NCBI RefSeq assembly: GCF_003347665.1
Contig: NZ_QDGA01000001.1
Location: forward strand, 124,001-188,000
Reading direction: 5' to 3'
DNA from: Microvirga calopogonii
GTDB lineage: Bacteria > Pseudomonadota > Alphaproteobacteria > Rhizobiales > Beijerinckiaceae
DNA length: 64,000 nucleotides
Shown here: piece after piece, positions 45,405-53,065 of the stretch
How positions within the stretch are numbered: position 1 is the stretch's first letter
How the letters are laid out: every line of letters begins with the position of its first letter
Program-made: the position numbers and the translations under genes
Notes under the pieces: model-generated
What the model was told of the DNA's origin: nothing
The model's database searches: none
What the model saw: only the letters and a program-made list of their open reading frames with translations

Positions 45405-46928
45405 CTACTCGATCGATAGGGCGACGAAGCGTACCTCGCCCTGGGCGTTCGCCACCAGGAGCAGAGCGGACTTGCGCCCTTGGGCCTTGAGATCATCGAT
45501 CTTCTTGGTCACGTCGGCCGGGCTCGTCACCGGCTCCTGATTGACCTCGACGATCACCTCACCGGCCTGGATCCGCTTGTCGGACGCGTTCGAATTCGGG
45601 TCGACCCGGGTGATGACCACGCCTTTCAGGTCATCCTTCAGGCTGAAGCGGCGACGCAGCTCGTCCGTCATGCCGGACATGTTGAGGCCAAGCGCCTGAC
45701 GGGTGGCCGTCGGCGGTTCGGTCGAGGGCTGCTGCAGGCTCGCCTGCTTCTCGGTGTCCTCGAGCCGCCCCAGGGTGACCTGCTTGGTCATCTCCTGGCC
45801 CTTGCGGACGATGGCCACATCCACGGCCTTGCCAACGGGGGTCGAAGCCACGATACGCGGCAGATCGCGGGAATCCTTGACTTCTTTGCCGTCGAAGCGA
45901 ACGATCACGTCGCCGACTTCGAGGCCGGCCGGCTTGGCAGGCCCCTTGTCATCGATGCCGGCGATCAGGGCGCCGCGCGCCGTGCCGAGGTTCAGAGCCT
46001 CCGCGGTCGCGTCATCCACATTCTGGATGCGGACGCCGAGCCATCCGCGACGGGTCTCGCCGAACTGGCGCAGCTGGTCGATGACCGGGACGGCCGTGGA
46101 CGCGGGAACCGCGAAACCGATGCCGACCGAGCCGCCCGTGGGCGAGAGAATGGCCGTATTGATGCCGATGACCTCACCGTTCATGTTGAACAGCGGACCG
46201 CCGGAATTGCCTTTATTGATCGAGGCATCGGTCTGGATGTAGTTGTCGTAGGGACCGGACTCGATGTTGCGACCGCGGGCCGACACGATACCGGCCGTCA
46301 CCGAGCCGCCGAGGCCGAAGGGGTTGCCGATCGCCATCACCCAGTCGCCGGGCCGAATGGACTCGGAATCGCCGAACTTCACCGCCTTGAGCGGCTTGTC
46401 GGATTTCACCTTCAGGACGGCGAGATCCACCTTGGAATCCTTGCCGACGATCTCCGCCTTCAGGCGCGTGCCGTCCGGGAAGATGACGCTGATGTCGTTG
46501 GCATCGCCGATTACGTGGTTGTTCGTCACCACGATGCCCGAGGGATCGATGACGAAACCGGAGCCGAGGGAATTCGAGCTGCGCGGCCGCGAGGGGGCGC
46601 TGTCCCCGCCGCCACCACCGCCTTGGCCGCGACGGTTGAAGAACTCCTCGAAGAGGTCCTCGAACGGAGTACCCGGCGGCAACTGCGGCAGGGTTCGATT
46701 GCGGGTCTCAACGGTGGTCGAGGCCGAGATGTTGACCACGGCCGGCGTGACCTCTGCCGCAAGATCGGCGAAGGATTCGGGCGTAGAACGGGCAAGAACC
46801 GGCAGCGGCATGGCGGCCGTTGCGACAATTGTGAAGACCGCGAAGCATGACGCGGCCAGCCGGCGGCGCAGGGGACGCTGGGGCAGCGCCGTCTTGGAAG
46901 GCTCCAGCGCATTCGTGGCTGTGTTCAT
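45405..46928 (-). CDS. degP: Do/HtrA-type periplasmic serine endoprotease
   Basis: A 507-residue envelope quality-control protease. A long signal or anchor helix (about 24-47) leads to the trypsin-like domain with catalytic His138 ('VTNNHVIG'), Asp168 ('KVDLAVLKV') and Ser242 ('NKGNSGGPLFN'). Two PDZ domains follow (about 290-370 and 405-500) with 'RRGWLGVRIQNV' and 'GVVITRVDPNSNASDKRIQ'. The ATG at 46928 was chosen over an upstream in-frame codon. A Gly-rich loop (residues 102-108) links the parts. It lies 87 bases after DUF2065, downstream of hflKC. Confidence 0.95.
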   Translation of the reverse strand: MNTATNALEPSKTALPQRPLRRRLAASCFAVFTIVATAAMPLPVLARSTPESFADLAAEVTPAVVNISASTTVETRNRTLPQLPPGTPFEDLFEEFFNRRGQGGGGGGDSAPSRPRSSNSLGSGFVIDPSGIVVTNNHVIGDANDISVIFPDGTRLKAEIVGKDSKVDLAVLKVKSDKPLKAVKFGDSESIRPGDWVMAIGNPFGLGGSVTAGIVSARGRNIESGPYDNYIQTDASINKGNSGGPLFNMNGEVIGINTAILSPTGGSVGIGFAVPASTAVPVIDQLRQFGETRRGWLGVRIQNVDDATAEALNLGTARGALIAGIDDKGPAKPAGLEVGDVIVRFDGKEVKDSRDLPRIVASTPVGKAVDVAIVRKGQEMTKQVTLGRLEDTEKQASLQQPSTEPPTATRQALGLNMSGMTDELRRRFSLKDDLKGVVITRVDPNSNASDKRIQAGEVIVEVNQEPVTSPADVTKKIDDLKAQGRKSALLLVANAQGEVRFVALSIE

Positions 46929-47015
46929 CGAAAACCTCTCTCGGAGAATACGCATATAGATTGGTATCTGGCCGCGCCATTCAAGCGGATATTGCGGCGG
47001 AAGCTTGGCGGCACT

Positions 47016-47207
47016 TCAGCTGAAGTGCCGCACCAGCCAGATCACGCCAACTCCGATCAGCGCGGAGATGATCCCGACGATCCGCATCTGGTCGCTCGGG
47101 CTGTGGGCCGCCTCGTACATGGCCCGGCGCATGCCATCAGGGAATGCCGCAAACAAAATGCCCTCGACCGCGAGAGCGAGGCCGAGGGCTGCAATCAAAT
47201 CCAACAT
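47016..47207 (-). CDS. DUF2065 small membrane protein
   Basis: A 63-residue protein with two hydrophobic helices: 'LIAALGLALAVEGILFAAFP' and 'MRIVGIISALIGVGVIWLV'. This is the DUF2065 pattern, also seen as YjeT next to hflKC in E. coli. Six bases separate it from hflC and it is co-transcribed. Its role in the HflKC-FtsH system, if any, is unknown. Confidence 0.87.
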   Translation of the reverse strand: MLDLIAALGLALAVEGILFAAFPDGMRRAMYEAAHSPSDQMRIVGIISALIGVGVIWLVRHFS

Positions 47208-47213
47208 CAGGGC

Positions 47214-48149
47214 TTATTGGGCTGGGGCCGGTTGTGCCGGCGCGGGGGCTGGTTGGGGGGTGATGCCTCTGCCATTCCCCCGACCGTTCGGGTCGTTGAA
47301 ATAGCGGAAGAAATCGGAATCCGGGCTCAGCACGAGGCGGGTATCGCCAGCCTTGAGACCGGCTTCGTAAGCCTGCATCGAGCGATAGAAGGAGAAGAAC
47401 TCCGGATCCTGCCCGAAGGCCTCAGCCAGGATGCGGTTCCGGTCCGCATCGCCCTGACCGCGCAGTTCCTCGGCCCGCTGATTGGCCTCGGCCCGGATGA
47501 TCGTGGCCTCGCGCTCGGCACGGGCCCGGATGGTCTGCGCCTGCTGCTGGCCGTTGGCGCGGAGATCCGCCGCCTCGCGCTCACGCTCGGTGCGCATGCG
47601 CTGGTAGACCGCTTGGCTGTTGGCCGCGGGGAGATCGACGCGGGTGAGGCGCACGTCGATCATCTCGATGCCCAGGCTTGCCGCCTGCCGGTTCACGTCG
47701 GCCTGGATGCGGTTCATCAGATCCGCGCGCTCGGTGCGGACGATGGCATCGCGGGATGCGCTCGCCAGCGTGTTACGCATGACCGAGTTCGTGAAGCTCT
47801 GCAGACGCTGGTTCGCCAGCGCGATGTTGCCGACCGCCTGATAGAAGCGCAGCGGATCGACGATCCGATAGCGGGTGAAGGCATCGACCTCCAGGTTCTG
47901 CCGGTCGGCCGACAGGATGGTCTGAACCGGCAGGTCGAGGTCGAGCACGCGCTTCTCGAAATAGGTCACGGCGTCGACCAGCGGCATCTTGAACTTCAGG
48001 CCCGGCTCCGAGATGGCGGATTGAACGGCACCGAAGCGCAGCACCAGGGCATACTGGGTCTGCTGGACGATGAAGACCGAGCTGTAGAGCACGATGGCGG
48101 CCAGGGCCACGAGGATCAGGAGGCCCGTGCGAAGAGTCGAACCGTTCAT
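47214..48149 (-). CDS. hflC: HflC, SPFH-family regulator of FtsH
   Basis: A 311-residue membrane-anchored SPFH/prohibitin protein. One N-terminal helix ('GLLILVALAAIVLYSSVFIV') is followed by the band-7 domain ('KMPLVDAVTYFEKRVLDLDLPVQTILSADRQNLEVDAFTRYRI') and a long coiled coil ('RMRTEREREAADLRANGQQQAQTIRARAEREATIIRAEANQRAEE'). It assembles with HflK into a cage around FtsH. The C-terminus is Pro/Ala-rich. It overlaps hflK by four bases. Confidence 0.95.
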   Translation of the reverse strand: MNGSTLRTGLLILVALAAIVLYSSVFIVQQTQYALVLRFGAVQSAISEPGLKFKMPLVDAVTYFEKRVLDLDLPVQTILSADRQNLEVDAFTRYRIVDPLRFYQAVGNIALANQRLQSFTNSVMRNTLASASRDAIVRTERADLMNRIQADVNRQAASLGIEMIDVRLTRVDLPAANSQAVYQRMRTEREREAADLRANGQQQAQTIRARAEREATIIRAEANQRAEELRGQGDADRNRILAEAFGQDPEFFSFYRSMQAYEAGLKAGDTRLVLSPDSDFFRYFNDPNGRGNGRGITPQPAPAPAQPAPAQ

Positions 48150-49291
48150 CGCGTAGCTCCCTGCGGGTTCGCGGCATTGCCCTGCGGCTGCGGGCGCTGG
48201 GTTTGCTGGTTGAGAGGCAGGAAGGGCACGACGCCTTGGCCGTTCTGGTCGACGATGATCTTGTCGACGCCGCCGTAAACGCGCTCCATCGTCTCGAGGA
48301 AGATGCGCTCGCGGCTGACCGCCGGAGCCTTGCGGTACTCCTCGTAGACCTGGCGGAAACGCGCCGCCTGACCGGTCGCGTCGGCGACCGACTGCTCCCG
48401 ATAGGCTTCGGCCTGCTGCACCGTTCGGGCCGCTTCGCCTCGGGCTTCGGGAACGACGCGGCTGGCGAAGGCACCGGCCTCGTTCTGGACGCGAACCGCA
48501 TCCTGCTGGGCGGCGTTCACGTCGAAGAAGGCCTGACGGACGTCGGCGGGGGGCTGGGCCGCCTGAAGCTGGACCACGTTGATCAGGACGCCGGCGCCAT
48601 AGGCATCCAGGGCCTCCTGCATGATCTGGCGCACTTCCTGGGCGACGCTGGCCTGTTCAGTGGTCAGGATGGCCTGGATGTTGCGACGGCCGATCACCTC
48701 GCGCATGGCGCTTTCGGCCACGGACTTGATGGTGCCCTCGGGGTTCTGGAGATTGAAGACGTAATCCTGCGGACGCGCGGGATTGATCTGCCAGACCGCA
48801 TCGAAGTCGATGTCGACGATATTCTCGTCGGCGGTCAGCATCAGGCTCTCCTCGAGCACGTCGCGAGCACGGCCCTGCCCCGTCGGCGTGGAGCGATAGC
48901 CGACCTCGACCCGCTGCTGAGCCGTGACGTTGGGCTTCATGACGCGGCCGATCGGATACGGCAGGTTGTAGCGCAGACCCTCGCCCGCAGTTCCCGTGTA
49001 CTTGCCGAAGATCATGTTGATGCCGACCTCGTTGGGCCGCACCGTGTAGAACCCGGTCAGAAGCCAGACGGCGATCACGCCCAGGACCAGGATGATGAGG
49101 CCTCTGCCTCCCATGGAGCCACCGGGAATGAAATCCTTCAGGCGATCCTGGCTGCGGCGCAGGATATCTTCAAGGTCGGGGGGATTTCCATTCCCTTGTG
49201 GGCCACCGGAGCCCCATGGGCTCTTGCCGCCTCCCGATCCGCCACGCTGACCCCAGGGGCCACCGCCGCCGCTTTGGTTACTCCAAGGCAT
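48146..49291 (-). CDS. hflK: HflK, SPFH-family regulator of FtsH
   Basis: A 381-residue partner of HflC. The N-terminal 45 residues are Gly/Ser-rich and cytoplasmic, then one helix ('GLIILVLGVIAVWLLTGFYTVRPNEVG') and the SPFH domain ('FGKYTGTAGEGLRYNLPYPIG', 'ADENIVDIDFDAVWQI'). A coiled coil follows ('EARGEAARTVQQAEAYREQSVADATGQAARFRQVYEEY'). It precedes hflC, DUF2065 and degP in one minus-strand operon, a typical envelope-proteolysis cluster. Confidence 0.95.
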   Translation of the reverse strand: MPWSNQSGGGGPWGQRGGSGGGKSPWGSGGPQGNGNPPDLEDILRRSQDRLKDFIPGGSMGGRGLIILVLGVIAVWLLTGFYTVRPNEVGINMIFGKYTGTAGEGLRYNLPYPIGRVMKPNVTAQQRVEVGYRSTPTGQGRARDVLEESLMLTADENIVDIDFDAVWQINPARPQDYVFNLQNPEGTIKSVAESAMREVIGRRNIQAILTTEQASVAQEVRQIMQEALDAYGAGVLINVVQLQAAQPPADVRQAFFDVNAAQQDAVRVQNEAGAFASRVVPEARGEAARTVQQAEAYREQSVADATGQAARFRQVYEEYRKAPAVSRERIFLETMERVYGGVDKIIVDQNGQGVVPFLPLNQQTQRPQPQGNAANPQGATR

Positions 49292-49427
49292 TAGACGCCG
49301 TTCCTCGCATTATCATGATCGGCCTGGACGGCCGTTGAGAGATCAAGACGGTTGTGGGTGCTGCCTCTTCCGCCTGTCAAGCCTGCGACTTGGGGATTAT
49401 GCGAGCCTTCGTCAACCTTGGACAAGG

Positions 49428-49940
49428 TCAACGGCGCCTTTCGAAGTCAATAAAGGTAAACGGATGCTCGTCATCGGGTCCTTTGGGATGATCCTCCCGC
49501 TTCGTCTCACGAAACTGTGACCGGTCGAAATCAGGAAAGACCGCATCGCCTTCCGGGGCAACCTGAACCTTCGTCATAAAGATGCTCCGGACATGCGGCA
49601 GGGCCAGGGCATAGATTTCCGCCCCGCCGGCGACGGCAACGGAATCGGACCCCATCCGGGCTGCAAGCTCCTCCCCCTTGGCAACCGCCTCGTCCCAGGT
49701 GTGGACCACATGCACGCCCTCTGCCGCAAAGCCGGCATCGCGGGTCAGCACGATCGTCTCCCGTCCGGGCAGGGGCTTGCCGATGGACTGGAAGGTCTTG
49801 CGGCCCATGATCATCGGCTTGCCCATAGTCAGCCTGCGAAAGCGCCCAAGATCGGTCTTGATGCGCCAGAGAAGCTGGTTGTCGCGCCCGATGGTGCCGT
49901 TCTCGGCGACCGCGACGACGAGAATAAGGGGTATGGTCAT
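49428..49940 (-). CDS. folA: Dihydrofolate reductase
   Basis: A 170-residue DHFR reducing dihydrofolate with NADPH. 'PLILVVAVAENGTIGRDNQLLWRIKTDLGRFRRLTMGKPMIMGRKTFQSIGKPLPGRETIVLTRD' contains the active-site Asp, the Trp-Arg motif and the NADPH-binding 'GRKT'. 'VAGGAEIYALAL' completes the site. It pairs functionally with thyA, three genes upstream in the same operon, which produces dihydrofolate. Its start overlaps the GNAT stop by four bases. Confidence 0.95.
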   Translation of the reverse strand: MTIPLILVVAVAENGTIGRDNQLLWRIKTDLGRFRRLTMGKPMIMGRKTFQSIGKPLPGRETIVLTRDAGFAAEGVHVVHTWDEAVAKGEELAARMGSDSVAVAGGAEIYALALPHVRSIFMTKVQVAPEGDAVFPDFDRSQFRETKREDHPKGPDDEHPFTFIDFERRR

Positions 49941-50419
49941 GGCTCCTCCGCCAGTTGCCTCAGGGCATCACCGGTCATCCGCTGCACGGTCCATTCGTCC
50001 ATCGGAACGGCGCCGATGGAGCGGTAGACCCGCAGGGCCGGTTCGTTCCAGTCGAGCACCCACCATTCGAGACGGGTCAGGCCCTCATCGAGGCAGCGGC
50101 GGGCGAGATGCTTCAGCAAGGCCTTGCCGATTCCCTTGGAGCGGAAGGCAGGCCTGACGAAGAGGTCCTCCAGATAGATCCCGTGGCGCCCGCGGAAGGT
50201 CGAGAAATTGTAGAACCAGAGCGCGAAGCCGACGGGCTCTCCGTCCCATTCGGCGATATCCGCGAAGACCCGCCGGTTCTCGCCGAAAAGCGCCTTTGCG
50301 ATATCGCCCTCGGTGGCATCGACCTCATGGGCCAGACGCTCGTATTCGGCGAGTTCGCGAATGAAACTGAAGATCACCGAAGCGTCGCATATTTCGGCTT
50401 TGCGGATGATGAGGCTCAT
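49937..50419 (-). CDS. GNAT-family N-acetyltransferase
   Basis: A 160-residue acetyltransferase. The acetyl-CoA site is in 'YLEDLFVRPAFRSKGIGKALLKHLARRC' (R-x-x-G-x-G/A pattern) and the C-terminal 'LEWWVLDWNEPALRVYRSIGAVPMDEW' is typical of diamine (spermidine)-type N-acetyltransferases. The ATG at 50419 is preferred to an upstream shadow. Substrate is not known. It is tightly coupled to folA and sits downstream of DUF2293. Confidence 0.9.
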   Translation of the reverse strand: MSLIIRKAEICDASVIFSFIRELAEYERLAHEVDATEGDIAKALFGENRRVFADIAEWDGEPVGFALWFYNFSTFRGRHGIYLEDLFVRPAFRSKGIGKALLKHLARRCLDEGLTRLEWWVLDWNEPALRVYRSIGAVPMDEWTVQRMTGDALRQLAEEP

Positions 50420-50456
50420 GCGGCTGTTGTGTCGGATGTGAGCGTTGCTGTCGAGC

Positions 50457-50762
50457 CTATTCGAGCTCGTCTTCGGCCTGGACGCGCCGGGGAGAGCCCC
50501 ATTCCTCCAGAACGGCATTCATGTCGTCGAGGACGAAGAAGCGAGCGCTCTCCACGTCGTAACCATCATTCAGAAGATCGTCGTAATCGGTCAGCCTGTG
50601 CCGGATATATGCCGTGAGGGACAGCCACGCGGCCGTCTCTGGCGCGGCGGCATGCAGGCCGCGGCTGCCCAGGGCATGATCGGTCACCGCCTCGAATTCA
50701 TGTCGCGGAATGCGCGGGGCAAGAATCCGGACGGCACTTTCGATGGCTTCGCGCCTGCTCAT
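50457..50762 (-). CDS. DUF2293-domain protein
   Basis: A 101-residue protein: 'RILAPRIPRHEFEAVTDHALGSRGLHAAAPETAAWLSLTAYIRHRLTDYDDLLNDGYDVESARFFVLDDMNAVL' fits the DUF2293 family as I remember it from Rhizobiales. Mainly helical, no signal or membrane segment. Function unknown. It follows thyA by six bases and precedes the GNAT gene by 37, so it is part of the thyA operon. Starts at the ATG at 50762. Confidence 0.82.
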   Translation of the reverse strand: MSRREAIESAVRILAPRIPRHEFEAVTDHALGSRGLHAAAPETAAWLSLTAYIRHRLTDYDDLLNDGYDVESARFFVLDDMNAVLEEWGSPRRVQAEDELE

Positions 50763-50768
50763 GTCAGG

Positions 50769-51563
50769 TCAGACTGCGACGGGTGCCTTGATGGCCGGAT
50801 GCGGATCGTAGTCCTCAATGGCGATGTCGTCGTAGGTAAAATCGAAGAGCGAGCGCACCGCCGGATTGAGCCGTAGCTTCGGCAGCGGACGCGGCTCGCG
50901 CGACAGCTGAAGGCGCGCCTGCTCCAGATGGTTGAGATAGAGGTGCGCATCTCCGAAGGAATGGACGAAATCGCCCGGCTGCAGCCCCGTCGCCTGCGCC
51001 ATCATGTGCGTGAGCAGCGCATAGGACGCGATGTTGAACGGCACACCGAGGAACACGTCAGCCGAGCGCTGATAGAGCTGGCAGGAAAGCCGCCCTTCCG
51101 CCACGTAGAACTGGAACAGGCAGTGGCAGGGCGCAAGCGCCATCTTGTCGAGATCTGCCGGGTTCCAGGCGGACACGATCAGGCGGCGGCTGTCGGGGTT
51201 GCGGCGGATCTCGTCGAGCACCCAGCGGATCTGGTCGACCGTGCCGCCGTCGGGCTTCGCCCAGGAACGCCACTGCTTGCCGTAGACGGGACCGAGATCG
51301 CCGTTCTCGTCGGCCCACTCGTCCCAGATCGAAACGCCGTTCTCCTTGAGATAGCGGATATTGGTGTCGCCCTTCAGGAACCACAGAAGCTCGTGGACGA
51401 TCGAGCGCAGGTGCAGCTTCTTCGTGGTAACAAGCGGAAAGCCCTGGCTGAGATCGAAGCGCATCTGGTGACCGAAGACGGAAATCGTCCCAGTTCCCGT
51501 CCGGTCGTCCTTGCGGACTCCCTCATCCATGATGCGGCGGATCAGATCGAGATAAGCTTGCAT
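50769..51563 (-). CDS. thyA: Thymidylate synthase
   Basis: A 264-residue enzyme methylating dUMP with methylene-tetrahydrofolate. '[34 protein letters not shown]' is the N-terminal region, the catalytic Cys is in '[12 protein letters not shown]', and the dUMP-binding set '[20 protein letters not shown]' and 'HLYLNHLEQ' is complete. It heads the operon thyA-DUF2293-GNAT-folA, an expected partnership. The 5' region holds the structured hairpin array that could alternatively be its leader (51705-51905). Confidence 0.97.
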   Translation of the reverse strand: MQAYLDLIRRIMDEGVRKDDRTGTGTISVFGHQMRFDLSQGFPLVTTKKLHLRSIVHELLWFLKGDTNIRYLKENGVSIWDEWADENGDLGPVYGKQWRSWAKPDGGTVDQIRWVLDEIRRNPDSRRLIVSAWNPADLDKMALAPCHCLFQFYVAEGRLSCQLYQRSADVFLGVPFNIASYALLTHMMAQATGLQPGDFVHSFGDAHLYLNHLEQARLQLSREPRPLPKLRLNPAVRSLFDFTYDDIAIEDYDPHPAIKAPVAV

Positions 51564-51704
51564 GCGGTGCTCCTGCCTTCATCATAGGACAGGGAGAGTG
51601 CTCGTCCGAGTCAGATTCCGCCCCGAGGGCGATATGACAGTGGATTATGAACTAACCTTTTCCAATCGCATTGTCTGAACGCCTTTGGCAGCGCAGAATG
51701 CGCA

Positions 51705-51905
51705 ATGATGAGGAAGGTCGAAGTTTGGACCTTCGACCTTGTGAGGTTTGGAGCCTCACATCCTTATCATGGTAAAGCCGTCAGTTTTGGAAGCTGACGG
51801 CGTCGGCTAGGTCGTAGGGATGGACCCCTATGACCTTCCTTAGTGCAGAGCCGGAGAGACAGGGTGCCGCCGGCAAGCAAATCACCCTGTCTCATCTCTG
51901 CTTTA
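51705..51905 (+). ncRNA. Candidate structured small RNA with four UGGA-loop hairpins
   Basis: Four consecutive stem-loops each show GGA in the loop. Hairpin 1: 51714-51723/51731-51740, loop UUUGGAC. Hairpin 2: 51741-51746/51754-51759, loop UUUGGAG. Hairpin 3: 51777-51784/51794-51801, loop UUUUGGAAG. Hairpin 4: 51809-51819/51826-51836 (one G-U), loop AUGGAC. A fifth stem (GAGACAGGGTG 51856-51866 with CACCCTGTCTC 51883-51893) closes the array. A plus-strand promoter candidate TTGTCT (51671)-17-CAGAAT (51694) would start it near 51706. No family recognised. Minus-strand transcription as a thyA leader is an alternative. Confidence 0.5.
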
Positions 51906-52079
51906 ACGATAATACGACAGCCCTTCCGTTCCGCCGAGTCGGCACTTCTCCACTTCTGTGGATCGGTTAACCTCCCCGCGAGTGATAAAGGAACATGCTG
52001 TCGGAGCCGGCATGCGCCTCACTTTTCATGGTAATCCCGACGATCGCCACCCTTCCAAAATCCGCCTGTGCCACCTATA

Positions 52080-52408
52080 TTGGCCATGTCGGTCGCAAGA
52101 CCGACTATGGCGATAAACGGCTATCGGAATAAACCCATCGGACCCGGGGGCGGTACCCGGCGCCTCCACCAAAACCCAGGCTACGCTTGGGTTTCGGCGG
52201 GGGCGAAATAGGATCGACGAGGGCGTAAAGGGTGGACTTTCGCTCGGCATGGTTCCGCCGTTATCGGGCCGAATCTATAGTTGCCAACGACAACTATGCT
52301 CCGGTTGCAGTGGCTGCGTAAGCGGTCCCTAAAGCCGAATCAAAGCCCTTGCGGGTAGCACCGTAAGGCGGGGTCCGGAGGCACCTGGCAACAGAAGCCT
52401 CCACTTTT
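52080..52408 (+). ncRNA. ssrA: tmRNA (two-piece, circularly permuted alphaproteobacterial type)
   Basis: The acceptor piece comes first and ends CGCCTCC-A-CCA (52161-52171). A 27-base spacer with AAACCCA/TGGGTTT hairpin is removed. The coding piece begins GGGGGCG (52199-52205), which pairs with CGCCTCC across the spacer to make the acceptor stem. The tag frame at 52283-52321 encodes ANDNYAPVAVAA-stop. The 3' hairpin GGAGGC/GCCTCC (52377-52402) precedes UUUU. The 5' end is approximate. tmRNA rescues stalled ribosomes and tags proteins for ClpXP; its adaptor gene sspB follows directly. Confidence 0.93.
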
Positions 52409-52411
52409 GTT
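52377..52411 (+). terminator. 3' hairpin and terminator of ssrA
   Basis: GGAGGC (52377-52382) pairs with GCCTCC (52397-52402), then ACTTTTGTTT. It may also be part of the mature coding piece. It lies 18 bases before sspB, so some readthrough into sspB is plausible. Confidence 0.6.
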
Positions 52412-52428
52412 TCTGCAAGGGCTCGCTT

Positions 52429-53043
52429 ATGGCCGGTGGTAAAGACCTGATCCGTTACGATCTTCTGGTGCAGGACGCGCTCAAGGGCGTCGTGCGCAAG
52501 GTGCTGATCGATTCCAAGGACGGGCTGCCAGGCGAGCACCATTTCTACATCTCCTTCCAGACGGATTTTCCCGGCGTTCGCCTCTCGAACCGCCTGCGCG
52601 AAAAGTACCCTCAGGAGATGACCATTGTCCTCCAGCACCAGTTCTGGGACCTCAACGTCACCGAGCACACCTTCGAGGTCGGGCTGTCCTTTTCCGGCAT
52701 TCCGGAGCGGCTGCTCATCCCCTTTGATGCGCTGACCGGCTTCTTCGATCCCTCCGTCCAGTTCGGCCTCAAGTTCGATAGCCAGGACGATGCTGAGGAG
52801 GATGAGGACGAGGAGGCTCCTCCCGCGCCTCAGCCGATCCGCGGCAATGCCTCGGAACCGATGGAGCTTAAGCAGCCCCGCAAGCCCCAGCCTGCCCCGG
52901 ACAGGAACCCCGCCCCCGAGACGGCTCCGGCGGCCAAGGCCGAGACCGAGGTGTCGGCGGAGGACGACAAGGCCGATGCGGCCGAGGGCGGTGCAGGCAG
53001 CGCCGAAGTCGTCAGCCTCGACGCCTTCCGCAAGAAGAACTGA
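52429..53043 (+). CDS. sspB: SspB-family ClpXP adaptor protein
   Basis: A 204-residue adaptor. Residues 1-125 form the alphaproteobacterial SspB tag-binding domain ('LIRYDLLVQDALKGVVRKVL', 'HHFYISFQTDFPGVRLSNRLREKYPQEMTIVLQHQFWDL', 'FEVGLSFSGIPERLLIPFDAL'). A disordered acidic/Pro-rich linker (126-190) ends in 'VVSLDAFRKKN', the conserved ClpX-docking tail. SspB-alpha delivers ssrA-tagged proteins to ClpXP. It lies 20 bases after ssrA, whose tag it recognises; the two may be partly co-transcribed. Confidence 0.94.
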   Translation: MAGGKDLIRYDLLVQDALKGVVRKVLIDSKDGLPGEHHFYISFQTDFPGVRLSNRLREKYPQEMTIVLQHQFWDLNVTEHTFEVGLSFSGIPERLLIPFDALTGFFDPSVQFGLKFDSQDDAEEDEDEEAPPAPQPIRGNASEPMELKQPRKPQPAPDRNPAPETAPAAKAETEVSAEDDKADAAEGGAGSAEVVSLDAFRKKN

Positions 53044-53065
53044 GTCCTGCTGCCCCCTGCCTCTT

